DNA from: Auxenochlorella pyrenoidosa
Lineage: Eukaryota; Chlorophyta; Trebouxiophyceae; Chlorellales; Chlorellaceae
Assembly: GCA_001430745.1 (NCBI GenBank)
Contig: KQ481967.1
Coordinates: forward strand, 154,294-183,877
Length of the DNA stretch: 29,584 nucleotides
Direction: 5' to 3'
The notes beneath the pieces were generated by a model. The model searched no databases. It worked only from the letters and a program-made list of their open reading frames with translations, and had not been told where the DNA came from. Position 1 is the first letter of the stretch. Each line of letters begins with the position of its first letter. A program made the translations under genes and the position numbers. Positions 11,101 to 21,500 of the stretch are shown one piece after another.

Positions 11101-13438
11101 TGGCCAGCGATGGCTGTGCACCTGCCGGGCCTGCAGCTGGCAGTCACCCCCGGCTGGCGTCCTGCCCTGATGGCCACTCACTTGCCGGTGAGGCCCTTGT
11201 AGTGGTCGGCATGGAAGTGGGTGAGGAACCAGTGGCGGTACGGCGACTGTGGGGGAGAATTGGGGGGGGGGGGGCCGAGGAATGCATGTGCGGGAGAGCG
11301 AGTGGCGGCAGCATCTCGCTGCAAGGCCCCAGGCGCAGGTTGGTCAGAACCGCATGCCCATGGCGCAGTGCACTCCAGCGCCTGTAAGGACATCCCCAAC
11401 GTGCGCTGTGCCCCCTGCGTCGCCCACCTGCACCGGCAGGTTGCAGAAACGATCAACCACGAAGGGTGTGCCTGGGACCAGCTGCCACTGCCGCATGGGA
11501 AGCACCTGGGCGGCCCTGCAGGCAGACAGGTGGGCAGGCAGCCAGGCAAGCGGCACAAGTTGCCAAGAGAGGAGAACAAGCGCCAACAGCAGCCCAATGG
11601 CGTGTGAAGCAATCAAAACCAAGGCCGGCGAACCTGGCATGAGCACCGTTCACTCTCCCCCCACGCGCCTGGGGCCCCAACGCTTGCCGCCGCCAGCCCC
11701 GCCGCTCGCCGCCGCCACCGCCTTGTGTGCCCACTGCTGCGCCGCCGGCTTGCCGCCGCGGCCGCGCCCTGGTCCCGCGCCCTGGCCAGCCGCCGCCTGC
11801 TTGGCAGCCCTGCCAGCCAGGCTGCTGCCATCGGCGGCTTTCAGGTAGCTGAGGATGGAGCCAGGATTGGGCACCGCTTCTGCCTGCTTGCCGCCGCCCT
11901 GCGGCTTGAAGTACTGCAGGATGCTGCAGGAGACGGCTGCGCCGCCCGCCCCTGCAGCCAGCGCCCGCCAGTCGCCCACGCCGCTGACGCGCGCGCGCGC
12001 ATGCGACTGCCGCCGCTCCTCCAGCTGGCCCTGCTGCTGCCGAGGCTGCTGCTGCTGGCCGGGGGTGCCTGGCGGCTCGTCCTGCCGCCGCTCCTCGCCC
12101 CCCGCCTGATCCCCGCTGCCGCCTGCCGCGCCCGCCGCCTCTGCCGCCTCCGCCAGCTCCTCAGCCGCCAGCAGCAGCTTCTTGCGGGCGCCCAGGGCCG
12201 GGATGCCCAGCTCCCGCAGGTCGGCGTCGGTGAGGCAGGGCAGCAGCGACAGGCCGGCGCCTGCAGCAGCAGTGGGAAGTGGCAGCAGAAAGGGTGTGTG
12301 GCCTGGATCGAGGTGCTTTCCAGGGGCGGGCAGAGCACGCGGGAGGCTGTTCACGCCTGCATGCGCAGGTACAGGAACGGGGAGGCAGATGCAGGCATGA
12401 AGCGAGCCAGCATCGGCACGGCTGGCACCCCTCACCTGCGCGGGCAAACAGCTCTGCATACTTGTCCAGGCCGCGCGCCTCCAGCCAGGCATGCAGGGCT
12501 GCCTGCTCCCCAGACGAGCATGCGCCTGCTGCTCCCGCCGCCTCGGCCTCGCCGCCACTGCCGCCCCAGCCATCCTCGCTGTCCCCCGCCTCCTCGTCCT
12601 CCCCTGCCACAGCCGCAGCCGCCACCCCGCACTCTGCCGCCGCCTGGCTGGCTTCCTCCTGCTCTGACCAGTTGCCGTCCTGCTCCTCTGAGCCCTCCTC
12701 CTCCTCCGCCAGGTCCTCACAGGTGGTGACGAATGACGGCCCTGGGGCCTGCTGTGGCTGCTGCCCCTGCTGCGGCTCTGGCCCCGACGGTGCTGCCCCT
12801 GTGCCTGCCGCTACAGCACCTGGGCGGCGGTGCTGCGCTTGGCAGGCAGCACTGTGAGCGGCCTGCTCCTGCGGCCCGCCCAGGTCGGCTAAGAAGGTGC
12901 CGCAGGCGGAGCAGAAGGCAGACGCCACGCTGGCATGGGCAGCCGCCATCTGCGTCAACGGTCCCGGAAACTCATCGGCCTCATCTGCGGGGCCGCGACC
13001 ATGAGTGCCCAGCCCTGGGGACCACAGCGGCGGCCCAGCTGTCGGTGTCTGTTGCGGGTGCGCAGGCACAGGCGCCAACTGCTGCAGCGCTTGGCGCGGC
13101 GGCGATTCTGGCCGCCGTGCCATGAAGATGCTGCGCACCGACCAGCTGCCGCTGCCCGTCGAGACATTTTGTCTGCTGTTTGCTGACAGCTGACCAGCCT
13201 CTTGCTGCTGTGGCTGCTGCTGGAGGGCCAGTGGCCCGTCGCCGCCGCCGCTGTTGCAAGCTGCCCCCGCCTGGCGGTCGCCCGCCGCCGCCGCTGGCGG
13301 GCATCTGAAGCGCTCCGGTGTGGTCCTGGAATCTAGTCGCTTGCTACTGGGCTGCTCAGACGAGGCGGGGTCGCTGTTTTCTTGCAGCTCGACAACAAAG
13401 TCTTCGCTCTCCCAGCCCTCCGCGTCCCAAGAGCCCAT
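8134..13438 (-). CDS. SNM1: SNM1/PSO2-type DNA cross-link repair nuclease (zinc finger + SAM + MBL-beta-CASP)
   Basis: Fourteen exons (12436-13438, 11665-12260, 11428-11505, 11182-11246, 10863-10946, 10523-10650, 10251-10305, 9962-10031, 9719-9800, 9450-9523, 9157-9235, 8809-8880, 8566-8666, 8134-8292) give 881 residues in frame. SNM1 proteins are 5' exonucleases that process interstrand cross-links. Order: acidic N-terminus; C-x2-C-x15-H-x3-C finger (C176, C179, H195, C199; UBZ4-like but with a longer loop); acidic linker; SAM domain (~313-372, WLEARGLDKYAELF then LTDADLRELGIPALGARKK); linker with SILQYFKP and SILSYLKA; then the nuclease core. Core motifs are WQLVPGTPFVVD, THFHADHYKGL (HxHxDH), LDANHCPGAVM, HTGDCRL, DTTYCSPEYAFPSQ, FLFGSYTIGKE, VGFQPTGW and VPYSEHSSFSEL. 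All metal ligands appear intact. SAM plus SNM1 core is the arrangement of a known plant family. Intron 13 starts with GC (CAG|GCAAGG). The exon 2/3 junction has alternatives (donor 11665 preferred). Confidence 0.9.
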
Positions 13439-13701
13439 TGGGGTATGAGTTTGCGCTCAGACGGCCTGCGAAATTGGAGAAAACACTCCAGTCTTCGCAT
13501 TTGCTGCACGAGGGTTTTTTGAAGCAAGTGTATGTCGGCCATCGTGCTGTCTGAGCGCTAACCGATTGAGCGCTTCTGTGGAGATTGCATTTGGCATTCC
13601 CCCCTACCCTGCAACCCGTCCCTGCAAATTTTCCAATCATTATTGCCCGCCTCCTGCTTCCCCGCTTGCCGCTGGGCCCGGCGCTCGCTCCGTGGGCTGC
13701 C
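13439..13701. promoter_or_regulatory. Bidirectional promoter region between SNM1 and RNase HII
   Basis: Only 263 bp separate the two divergent start codons, so both promoters and both 5' UTRs must share this stretch unless upstream non-coding exons exist. It is clearly less GC-rich than the flanking exons. No TATA box or exact named operator was recognised. Confidence 0.7.
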
Positions 13702-15622
13702 ATGAGCACAGCATCGCTGCCCAGACGCCGCAGCGCGCGCTCGGCTGCCCGGCTTGCGGCGGCAGCGGGCGACGCTGGCAACGCAGACCCGACAGCAGGG
13801 GCAGCTGCGCCTGAGGGTCTGGCAGGTAATGAACAGCCACGTAAGCGGCAACGCACAGCACAACCAGCCATGACAGATGCAGCGGCAGATGCTGGGGCTG
13901 AGGAGCTGGCAGCCGCAACAGCAGTTCCCAAGCGCAGCGGCAAGGGCAGGGCCAGGGCAGGAGCTGGCGGCCCAACTCGGGAGTACGAGGAGGAGTTGTG
14001 GGGCCAGGGCTACAAGCTGGTAGCGGGCGTGGATGAGGCAGGCCGCGGGCCGCTGGCAGGTGAGGTGGGACACAGCACAACGGTTTTGTGTCCGTGCTTA
14101 CGTGCTGCCTGCTGCGCCTGCTTGGAGGATGGTTCGACGGCACACCATGCATGGCACTCACCGTCCGCTTGCCCTTTTTGCCATCCGGTGAAGGCCCCGT
14201 TGTCGCGGCCGCCTGCATTGTGCCTCCCCACGTGGAGATTGCGGGCATTGACGACAGCAAGAAGATGACGGCAGAGGCGCGGGAGGTGGCGTACGAGCAG
14301 CTCACCACGCACCCCGACGTGAAGTGGGCAGCGTGAGTGGCGTCCGGTCTGCCCTGCCACGGCTCGGGGCGTCTGTGCCATGCAGCTTCTGACATCTACC
14401 TCTTTGCCGTCTGCCTTCCCTTTCTATTTAAAAGTGCCCTCTGTGGGCACGGTGACTGCCCGGGCGGCTTGCACGGCTTGCAACCACACTCGCTGATGAG
14501 CCCCCCCGCCCCCCCCCCCCCCTCCCCCCTCCCTTCCCACCCCTGCGCTGCAGAAAGACCATCGACGCGGGCGAGATCGACGACATCAACATCCTGCAGG
14601 CAGCGCTCAAGGCGATGGAGGGCGCGGCGGCGGGCCTGCCAGAGGCGCCAGACTTCCTGCTCGTCGACGGCAACCGCCTGCCCAAGGTGAGGCGGTTCTG
14701 GCCCCTCCCCCTGGCTCCTCCCCTCTGCATGCTTCTCAAGGGCCTGAGGAACTTGCTGACGAGCACAGCTGCCAGTGCAAGGCGTGCTGGGTCTTGCACG
14801 CCGTGCGCATGAAATCTGGGTGCCTGCTGCAGCTCCAGCCTGCGCGGCGGCATGGCGTGTTGCATCCCTGCTGCGCTGGCTCATGAGGCTGGCGTTGAGC
14901 CCTCTGGGAGGTGCTGACTTGTCCTCTACCCTTTCCTCCTGTCCTTTATCAACACACTTGCACAGTGCGCTGCATGACTGCCACCCTGCAGCATCTGCCT
15001 GCTTCCTCCTTTGCTGCACAGCCTTGAACTGGCGGCCTGCCGTTGGGTCACTGGCAACTGCAGCGCATGGCTGTCACCAGAGCCGCCAGCCCTGTCTCCG
15101 CTCCCGCAGGGCTTTGACCTGGAGCGCGCGCGGCCCGTGGTCAAGGGCGACTCCAAGGTGCTGTGCATCGCCGCCGCCAGCGTGATTGCCAAGGTGACGC
15201 GTGACCGGCTGATGGAGGCGTACCACGAGAAGTGGCCGCAGTACAACTTTGCGGGTGGGTGACCGGGTGGGTGAGCAGGCAGCCACTGCGGGGGAGCTGG
15301 CGGGTGCTGAGGCATGATGCAACTGTGCACCTAGCAGCACACAGCACAGCCGACACCAGCCAGGCACACAGGTCATGACACGCACCCAGCCTCTCCGGCC
15401 TCTTTGGCAGGGCACAAGGGTTACTGCGTGCCGGAGCATGTGGAGGCAATCCGGCGGCATGGCCCCTGCCCTGTGCACCGCCGCACATTTGCACCCATCA
15501 AGACCTGGTTTCCACTAGAGCAGCAGGAAGAGGGCAAGGGGCCAGCCAGCATGGGCAGCAAGGCCAAGGCTAAAAAGGGTGCGCGGGGCAGCAAGCGCGG
15601 CAAGGCAGCTGGAGATGACTGA
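13702..15622 (+). CDS. rnhB: Bacterial-type ribonuclease HII
   Basis: Five exons (13702-14059, 14194-14332, 14554-14686, 15110-15254, 15411-15622) give 328 residues. RNase HII cleaves RNA in RNA/DNA hybrids and at single ribonucleotides in DNA. The core starts near residue 108: [20 protein letters not shown] (catalytic Asp-Glu), [33 protein letters not shown] (Asp), [20 protein letters not shown] (Asp), then [18 protein letters not shown]. The GPLAGPVVAA and INILQA blocks are those of bacterial/organellar RNase HII, not of eukaryotic RNase H2A. The first in-frame ATG (13702) gives a ~105-residue extension rich in Ala, Ser and Arg ([18 protein letters not shown]), resembling an organelle transit peptide, but also a basic PRKRQR stretch near residue 50 that could act as a nuclear signal. 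The C-terminal tail is Lys/Arg-rich ([15 protein letters not shown]). Divergent to SNM1. Confidence 0.92.
14509..14522 (+). repeat. C homopolymer in RNase HII intron 2
   Basis: A run of 14 C, preceded by another of 7 C (14501-14507), forms an extreme pyrimidine tract upstream of the acceptor at 14553. Such runs are prone to length variation and sequencing error. Confidence 0.8.
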
Positions 15623-16310
15623 TGGCCATGCCAAGCGCCAAGTTGAGTTGCACCTGTCTGGTGCGCGCGCAGTCGCGCCCGGCACCACTGCCTCTGGTTC
15701 CATGCGCATGCTGCATGCCACGCAGCAGCAATAAGTGTATTTAAACAACGCACATCCCAAAGTTGGTCAAGTTGCAACTGGCTGCGATTGGCCCTTGTAA
15801 AACGTTGTTTAGAGGCCGGGGTGCTGCTGTGGTCGGGCCGCTCAGCGCCCCGAGTCGGCGGCAAATGCAGGTCACTCGGGGTGCTGGATCATGAGCGCCC
15901 ATTGCTCCATTGCTTGAATTATTCCATATACAGCTGCTCAGGCCTCTCCCAAGCTCCTTGCGGGCATCGGCGACCGGGCTGCGCTATCTGTCGTTCGCAA
16001 GGAGCCCGCCTCCCGCCCAGCCGCCACTCTGTTGTTGCCGCTAAAGCGAACCGCTGACTCTCCTTGCCCCCGCGAGCGCACCCTCGCAAGGCAAGCACCT
16101 GGCAGCGGCGCTCAGAGCGGCGGCTCGGCCAACTCCTGCCACACTCGTCTTGAGATTGCCCTTCCCATCCTGCCGTCCTCCTGACGCCTCGCTTCATGCT
16201 CGCAGCCGCCTGATAGCCGAAGTGAGCAGTGGCGTCCCCACCGCTCCGGCGCCGGCGCCGCTCCTGCCGCTCGTGGCCTGCACACCACAGCTGCTGCAGC
16301 CGCATCAGCC
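15623..16310. other. Intergenic: RNase HII 3' UTR and B3-gene 5' region
   Basis: It contains the RNase HII 3' UTR, with TGTAA at 15796-15800, followed by the presumed promoter and 5' UTR of the B3 gene. A TATTTAAA stretch near 15738-15745 lies within the UTR. No further gene is supported. Confidence 0.55.
15796..15800 (+). terminator. TGTAA poly(A) signal of the RNase HII gene
   Basis: TGTAA lies about 175 nt after the stop codon, at the usual distance and in an AT-richer stretch. Confidence 0.65.
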
Positions 16311-17924
16311 ATGCAGCCCCTAGCAGCTGCAGGACAGCGCATCCTTATTCTCAAGAAGAGCGTCCACCCATCCGAGCGGCAGTGGTCACGGTGAGGCCTC
16401 CTGTGTTCAAACCCAAGCTGGCGCTCTTACACTAACTGATCTTGAATGTGCGCAAAGTACAGCACCCAACAAACGTCCTTTGCCTGGAACCCCTGCCTGC
16501 AGATTGGTGGTGCCGGGTACGTTCAGGACTCTTTCAGGGGATTTTCAGGCTGTGTAGATGGGCACTGCCTGCCTGCCGCCTGGTTGGGTGCGAGCCAAGA
16601 TGCGCTTTGCCCGTCCTTTCCCATGGCCGTCCTCCACTTCATACCTGCAGGGGCACAGGTGCACTTCTTCCAGACCATCCAGGTAAGATGCGGGAACTGG
16701 AGGGCTTCCTGACACATTGAAAGCCACATGATGTCCATGCCCCGCCCGCTCGCCTGCAGCCAGCCCTGCCCCGCGTCCGCTGCCACCCTGCAGGCAGAGC
16801 TCAAGGCGCTCGGAAAGGACATCAACCTGTACATTAGGGACTCTGGGCCCAACCCCCGCACCTGGCGCTGGCTGTTCCGCATGACGGTGCAGGTGGGTGC
16901 CAGAAGAGCTGTCAGGGTGCAGAGAGCACGGAGGCCCAGCCGCACTTGCATTCCTCCGCGCAGCCAGCTGACTGCGAGCCCTCCTCCCCTCTCCATCCTC
17001 AGCGGCCCATGGTGCTGGACCTGCAGCCCTTCTACATGGTTGGTTAGGCATGCCGGAGGCATGCGGTGTGTTGGACAGCCTGTCCTGCAGCGTGGGCTGT
17101 TGGCCACGCCTTTCAACCTGTCTGTTGCCAGCTGTCCTCACCTGCCCGCCTCCCTTGCCACACCCATGCCTTGACCTGTGCTGCAGCACCATGGCGTGAA
17201 TGCGGGCGACACCATCTGCGTGTTCCGCAACCTGGCCAGCAACGAGCTGACGGTGGAGGTGCTGCGCGGTGCAGGCCCGCCGCCCCCGCCTGCAGGTGCC
17301 AGCTGCAGTGTGGCAGCAGCAGCTGCGGCGGTCGCTGCCGCGCTGGGCCCCCAGCCCCAGCCCCAGGAGCCTGTACCCACGTTTGCAGCTGGCCAGCTGC
17401 CGGGCCTGGCCTGGACACTTGGCCCGCGTGGTGGCAAGCGCACTGGCGGCCCAGCTGTGGGCGGCCCTGCTGCAGGCGGCCTGCTGCGCTCACCAGCCGG
17501 GGGCGAGGAGGATGACGACTACTGGGACACAGGTGCAGAGGACGGCAACGACGGAGACTACAGCCCCACCGCCAAGGGGCGCGGCGGCAAGCGCAGCGCT
17601 GCTGCGGCCAAGGGGGGCCCACTGGCCGTGCGCCGTGCACTCAACAAGCCGCGCAGCGGCAGCAGCGACGGCAGCGACCAGGTGGGCCGAGGTGGGCCGC
17701 AGGGAGATGAGAACAAGAGGGCAAGTGCAGCCTGCCTAGTACTAGTTGTGCGTTCTGCTGCAGAGGTTGGTGCGCACCACAGAACCTGGCCCAACTGCTG
17801 CACCCTTGTCTCCTTTTCGCTGCTTGCTCAGGAGGGCGTGTACACCGCTGAGCAGCTGGCCCGCTTTGAGCAGCTGGTGGACGTAGCGGCACGCCTGTCG
17901 CACCCGCAGCAGCTACAGCACTGA
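16311..17924 (+). CDS. B3 DNA-binding domain protein
   Basis: Seven exons (16311-16390, 16503-16516, 16651-16682, 16794-16892, 17003-17038, 17187-17681, 17832-17924) give 282 residues in frame. B3 domains are plant/algal sequence-specific DNA-binding folds (ARF, ABI3/VP1, RAV). The domain covers about residues 10-105: LKKSVHPSERQWSRLVVP (compare K-x-L-x-x-SD-...-RLVIPK of the family), IQAELKALGKDINLYIRDSG, TWRWLFRM (the W-x-F/W-x-F/Y-R strand), RPMVLDLQPFYM, then HHGVNAGDTICVFRN with the conserved GD (94-95). It is divided by five introns, one exon being only 14 nt long (16503-16516), which encodes the LVVP of the RLVVP motif. After the domain the chain is low complexity with an acidic patch (GGEEDDDYWDTGAEDGNDGD), Gly/Lys-rich basic segments that may serve as nuclear signals, and a C-terminal helix (YTAEQLARFEQLVDVAARL). 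No second domain was recognised. Targets are unknown. Confidence 0.78.
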
Positions 17925-18587
17925 TTGATCCAAGCCAGGCCCTGCCGGACCAGAAGGGGCAGCCAACATGAGCTTGCTCCTGCCTGCTTTGAGCTCTACT
18001 GAAATATGCGACCCAGATGGGTGCCCCTGTACTTTCCCCGGCGTAGCGCAGTTTTCACGCCTCGCGCTGACGTTGGAGCCACAACACTTGACATTGACTT
18101 GCCACCCTGGCCGTGTGCCCACAAACACTTGTGTGCGAACCTATTCTTCATTCTTCCTGCCTGCTTGCGCTTTGCCCGTCGCTTTTCCGCTCATGCTTCT
18201 CGCTACAAGTCAATCCCGCTGCAAAGGTGGTCCTCTTGCTAAACCCAAGAGCCTGTGAGCATCTGTTCCTGCCTGTCAGCCATCAGTATGCCTGCTGCCC
18301 AGGGAACATAGGCATGTCGTTCGCAACAGCCCCATACCCCGCATGCATGCTGCGGCCACCTCTGCATGCCGCCACTGTTGCCAGTTGGGGGAGCTGCCGG
18401 ACGTGCGCTGTTGCATCCAAACTCGGCTTTAGTCGCTCTTCTACTTTTGCCCAGCACCAGGGCGTATAACAGCCGGCGGAACAACTTCACAACCCCAGCG
18501 GCAGCGGCGGAGCGTTCGGGAGCTGACCTTGTGCAATTATTGATCAGCAATAGTCTGCTGGGAGCTAAGGAGTTCACCGCGGTCAGC
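17925..18587. other. Intergenic: B3-gene 3' UTR and promoter of the split-barrel gene
   Basis: No convincing gene. In frame with gene 7 there is an alternative upstream ATG at 18366 that would add 74 residues. The stretch otherwise looks like UTR/promoter DNA, AT-richer around 18120-18240 and 18470-18560. No TGTAA is seen for the B3 gene. Confidence 0.5.
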
Positions 18588-21500
18588 ATGCAGCACACCC
18601 AGTGCTCCGTAGCTGGCAGGACTCTCGCTCCAGCCTGCCAGCACCCCTTCCGGGCGCAGCATCCGCGGCGGCAGCATGTGCGGCAGCTAACTCGCTGCGA
18701 GGTGGCCAAGCCGGGAGGAGGAGCGCGCTTTGAGGACGACGGCGCTCAGGGCAGCGGAGCACCGCCCATTGACAGTGAGTGCTGCTGGTAACAAGCTCTG
18801 GGTAGATTTGAGTTCTACAAGCGCTCGACTTGTGCTGCCTGCCGCTGCCGCCGCCGCCAGTTCTCGCTGCCGCCCTGCTTGTATGCGCCCTCTGCTGGTG
18901 CTTGCCATGCTGCAGCGCAGTGGTATGATGACACCCATTCACCACAGACCTGTTCCGAGGGGGCATGGTTTGCCCTCGCTGGAGACACTGTGAACTCATG
19001 CACCACTCTGACCACTGCGCCCGCTTAGTTCAGCCTTGGCCGCGCTCCTGCTGCCTTTTGAGTTGCCGTTTGCAGTCTCTGCGCCTGTCGTTTGGTGTCT
19101 AGCACACCCCACAGCTGCTGCGCACTTGTCTTTGAAGCATGTTTGCCCCCCCACCGGCATGCAGTCACTTCGCTGGAGTTTCCGCCCAGCAACGCGGCCG
19201 CAGCGGCCGCGGCGCAGCAGCAGCAGGACGGCAGCCCAATCAAGACCAGCGGGCTGCACCGCACGCCCCTGAGCGGCGGCGTGCAGAACGCGACGCTGCG
19301 CTGCGACCTGCCCTCTCCCGCGGTGGCAGGTGCGCCGCTGTCGCCCCCCGCGCCTGGTGTTGTGGCCACAGGCAGGCTCTTGCCGTGGTCACACGCCCTT
19401 TCTCAATGTCAGCATCAGTTGCATTTGTATGCCGTGGCTTGTCGACGGCGGCGCCTGCTGGCAGCGCTGTCCCTTGGCGGAGACCGAGGTGGCGTGCAGC
19501 CGACCCACCCCTGCTGGCCGCCCGTCCGCCTGCCCCGCCTGCAGTGCGGAACCTGGTGGAGCAGGCGCAGTTTGCGCACCTGTGCACCATCATGTGCAAC
19601 ATGCACCACCGGCGGGCGGGGTACCCCTTTGGCTCGCTGGTGGACTTTGCAGCTGATGGCGCCGGCCACCCCATCTTCAGGTGCGGCGCCCAGAGCTGCA
19701 GGGCAGCGGCTGTGCACGGTGCCGCCGAGGCCAGTCACCTGGCTGTAGTGGCACACAGTGCTGCTTCCTGCTGCGCCCATCTCGCCACATGCGCTGCATC
19801 ATGGTTCCAAGCTGCGAGCCCACTGGCAACTGCATGCGGCCATTGCCTGGCTTCCACGCGTGCGCAGCGCTGAGCATGCGGAGCCCGGCAGCAAACTCCA
19901 TGTGCCTGCCGCCCCCCCCGCGCCCCGCAGCCTGTCGCCGCTGGCCATCCAGACGCGCAACCTGCTGGAGGACCCGCGCTGCAGCGTGGTGGTGCAGATG
20001 CCGGGGTGGACGGGGCTGGCCAACGCGCGCGTCACCATCTTTGGCGAGGTGTACAAGCTGCCGGAGAGCCTGCAGGAGCAGGCGCAGGAGGTGCGCGGGC
20101 GGCGCGGCGGTCGGAAGCGTCGTGCGTGTTGCGCCACGGTGCTGTGACTGCAGATGCTCCCGGTTTGCAGCTTGCCTGACCTCGCTGCTGCCGCCGACAA
20201 GCGGCCTGACCTCGAGGCCGGCGCCGTTGCCTTTGCCGCCGTTGTTCTGCAGATCTTCCACGCCAAACACGCTACGCGGGCCAACCGTGCCGAACGCTAC
20301 GTCTCTGGCAACGCTGTGCACTTCCGGATGAATCGCATTCTCGACATTTATTTCGTTGGCGGATTCGGTACTGTGCAGGTTGGTGGGGTCGGTTTGGGCA
20401 GCCGTTGCGCGGTCTGGGAGGTCCTAGAGAGCTGCCAGAACGCGATTTTTGCTCCTAAAACAACGGCTAGAGTTCGGCGGCACCCTCAGCACGCTCAGCA
20501 GAAAGCACTCGCGCTTTCCCTTCGTTCCACGCCACCTTAAAAAGCGATCGAAGCTTCGCCGCTCTTAGAAACAAGATCGAAGCTCAAAGGTTGTCTGCAG
20601 AAAGCGGGAAGCTTGTTCATCATCTCGGCCTGCTGGTGTTCGTTCCCTGTTTCGCTGCCATCCCCAAGCTCTCGTTCACCGCCTCCCTGAAGTCATGACA
20701 CATGTCCGTACATCCGTCGCTAGGGGAAACCCTCCCTTGCCGCTCACAGTTAGTTCCCAAGGAATGTTGTTCACAGTTGACCACATTCCCACTACAAGCC
20801 CTGTTCATATTCCCTAGGCCTGCCTGAACAGCAGGTGTTGCTGGTGCAGCCGCAGGGCTTCCCAGGGCGGGGTGGTCCAGGTCCTCCCGGCCGCCCGCGC
20901 TTGGCCCCGTGCCCGCCAATCCTCCGGGCGCGGGACCTCTGAACAACGTGGCAAGTGACAGGCACAAGTGCCCACCTGCCCTCTTCAACGGCACCCTTGT
21001 GCCCTGGCCCCTCCCTCCCTGCCCCGCAGTGGGTGGACGTGGAGGAGTACAGCCGCGCGCAGCCCGACCCCATCGTGCTGGACAACCCCAACCGCGTGCT
21101 GCAAGTGCTGAACGAGAGCTTCTCGGGTGCGGGGCGGGGCTTGCAGGCGCGAGCGCCACACTGTGCATGTGCACCGGGTCGGTGCGTCCTGTAGAGCGGC
21201 GCCATGCGCCTGCCCGGCGCACACGGCCCGACCATCCCTCGCCCTGCGCACGCCCTGTTGCGGCTGGCCCGCGCTGCGCGGGCAGCCAGTCGGCCGCTAG
21301 CACCACCCACCCACCCCTGGCCCCCGCCCCTGCAGCGCCGCTGCGGGACCTGCTGTCGCGGCGGGACCACCCGCCCGCCGACGACGCCGCCTTCATCTCC
21401 ATTGACGGGCGGGGGGCAGACGTGCGGGTGCGCAAGGGCGGCGAGTACAGTGTGGAGCGCATCGGCTTTGACAAGGTGGGCCTCAGGGGGGTTGCGCCGC

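Noticed and set aside
11650..11670. SNM1 ending at the in-frame stop near 11650 as a short SAM protein
   Set aside because: A phase-0 donor at 11664 joins to the exon WQLVPGTPFVVD and the complete nuclease core, so the stop lies in an intron.
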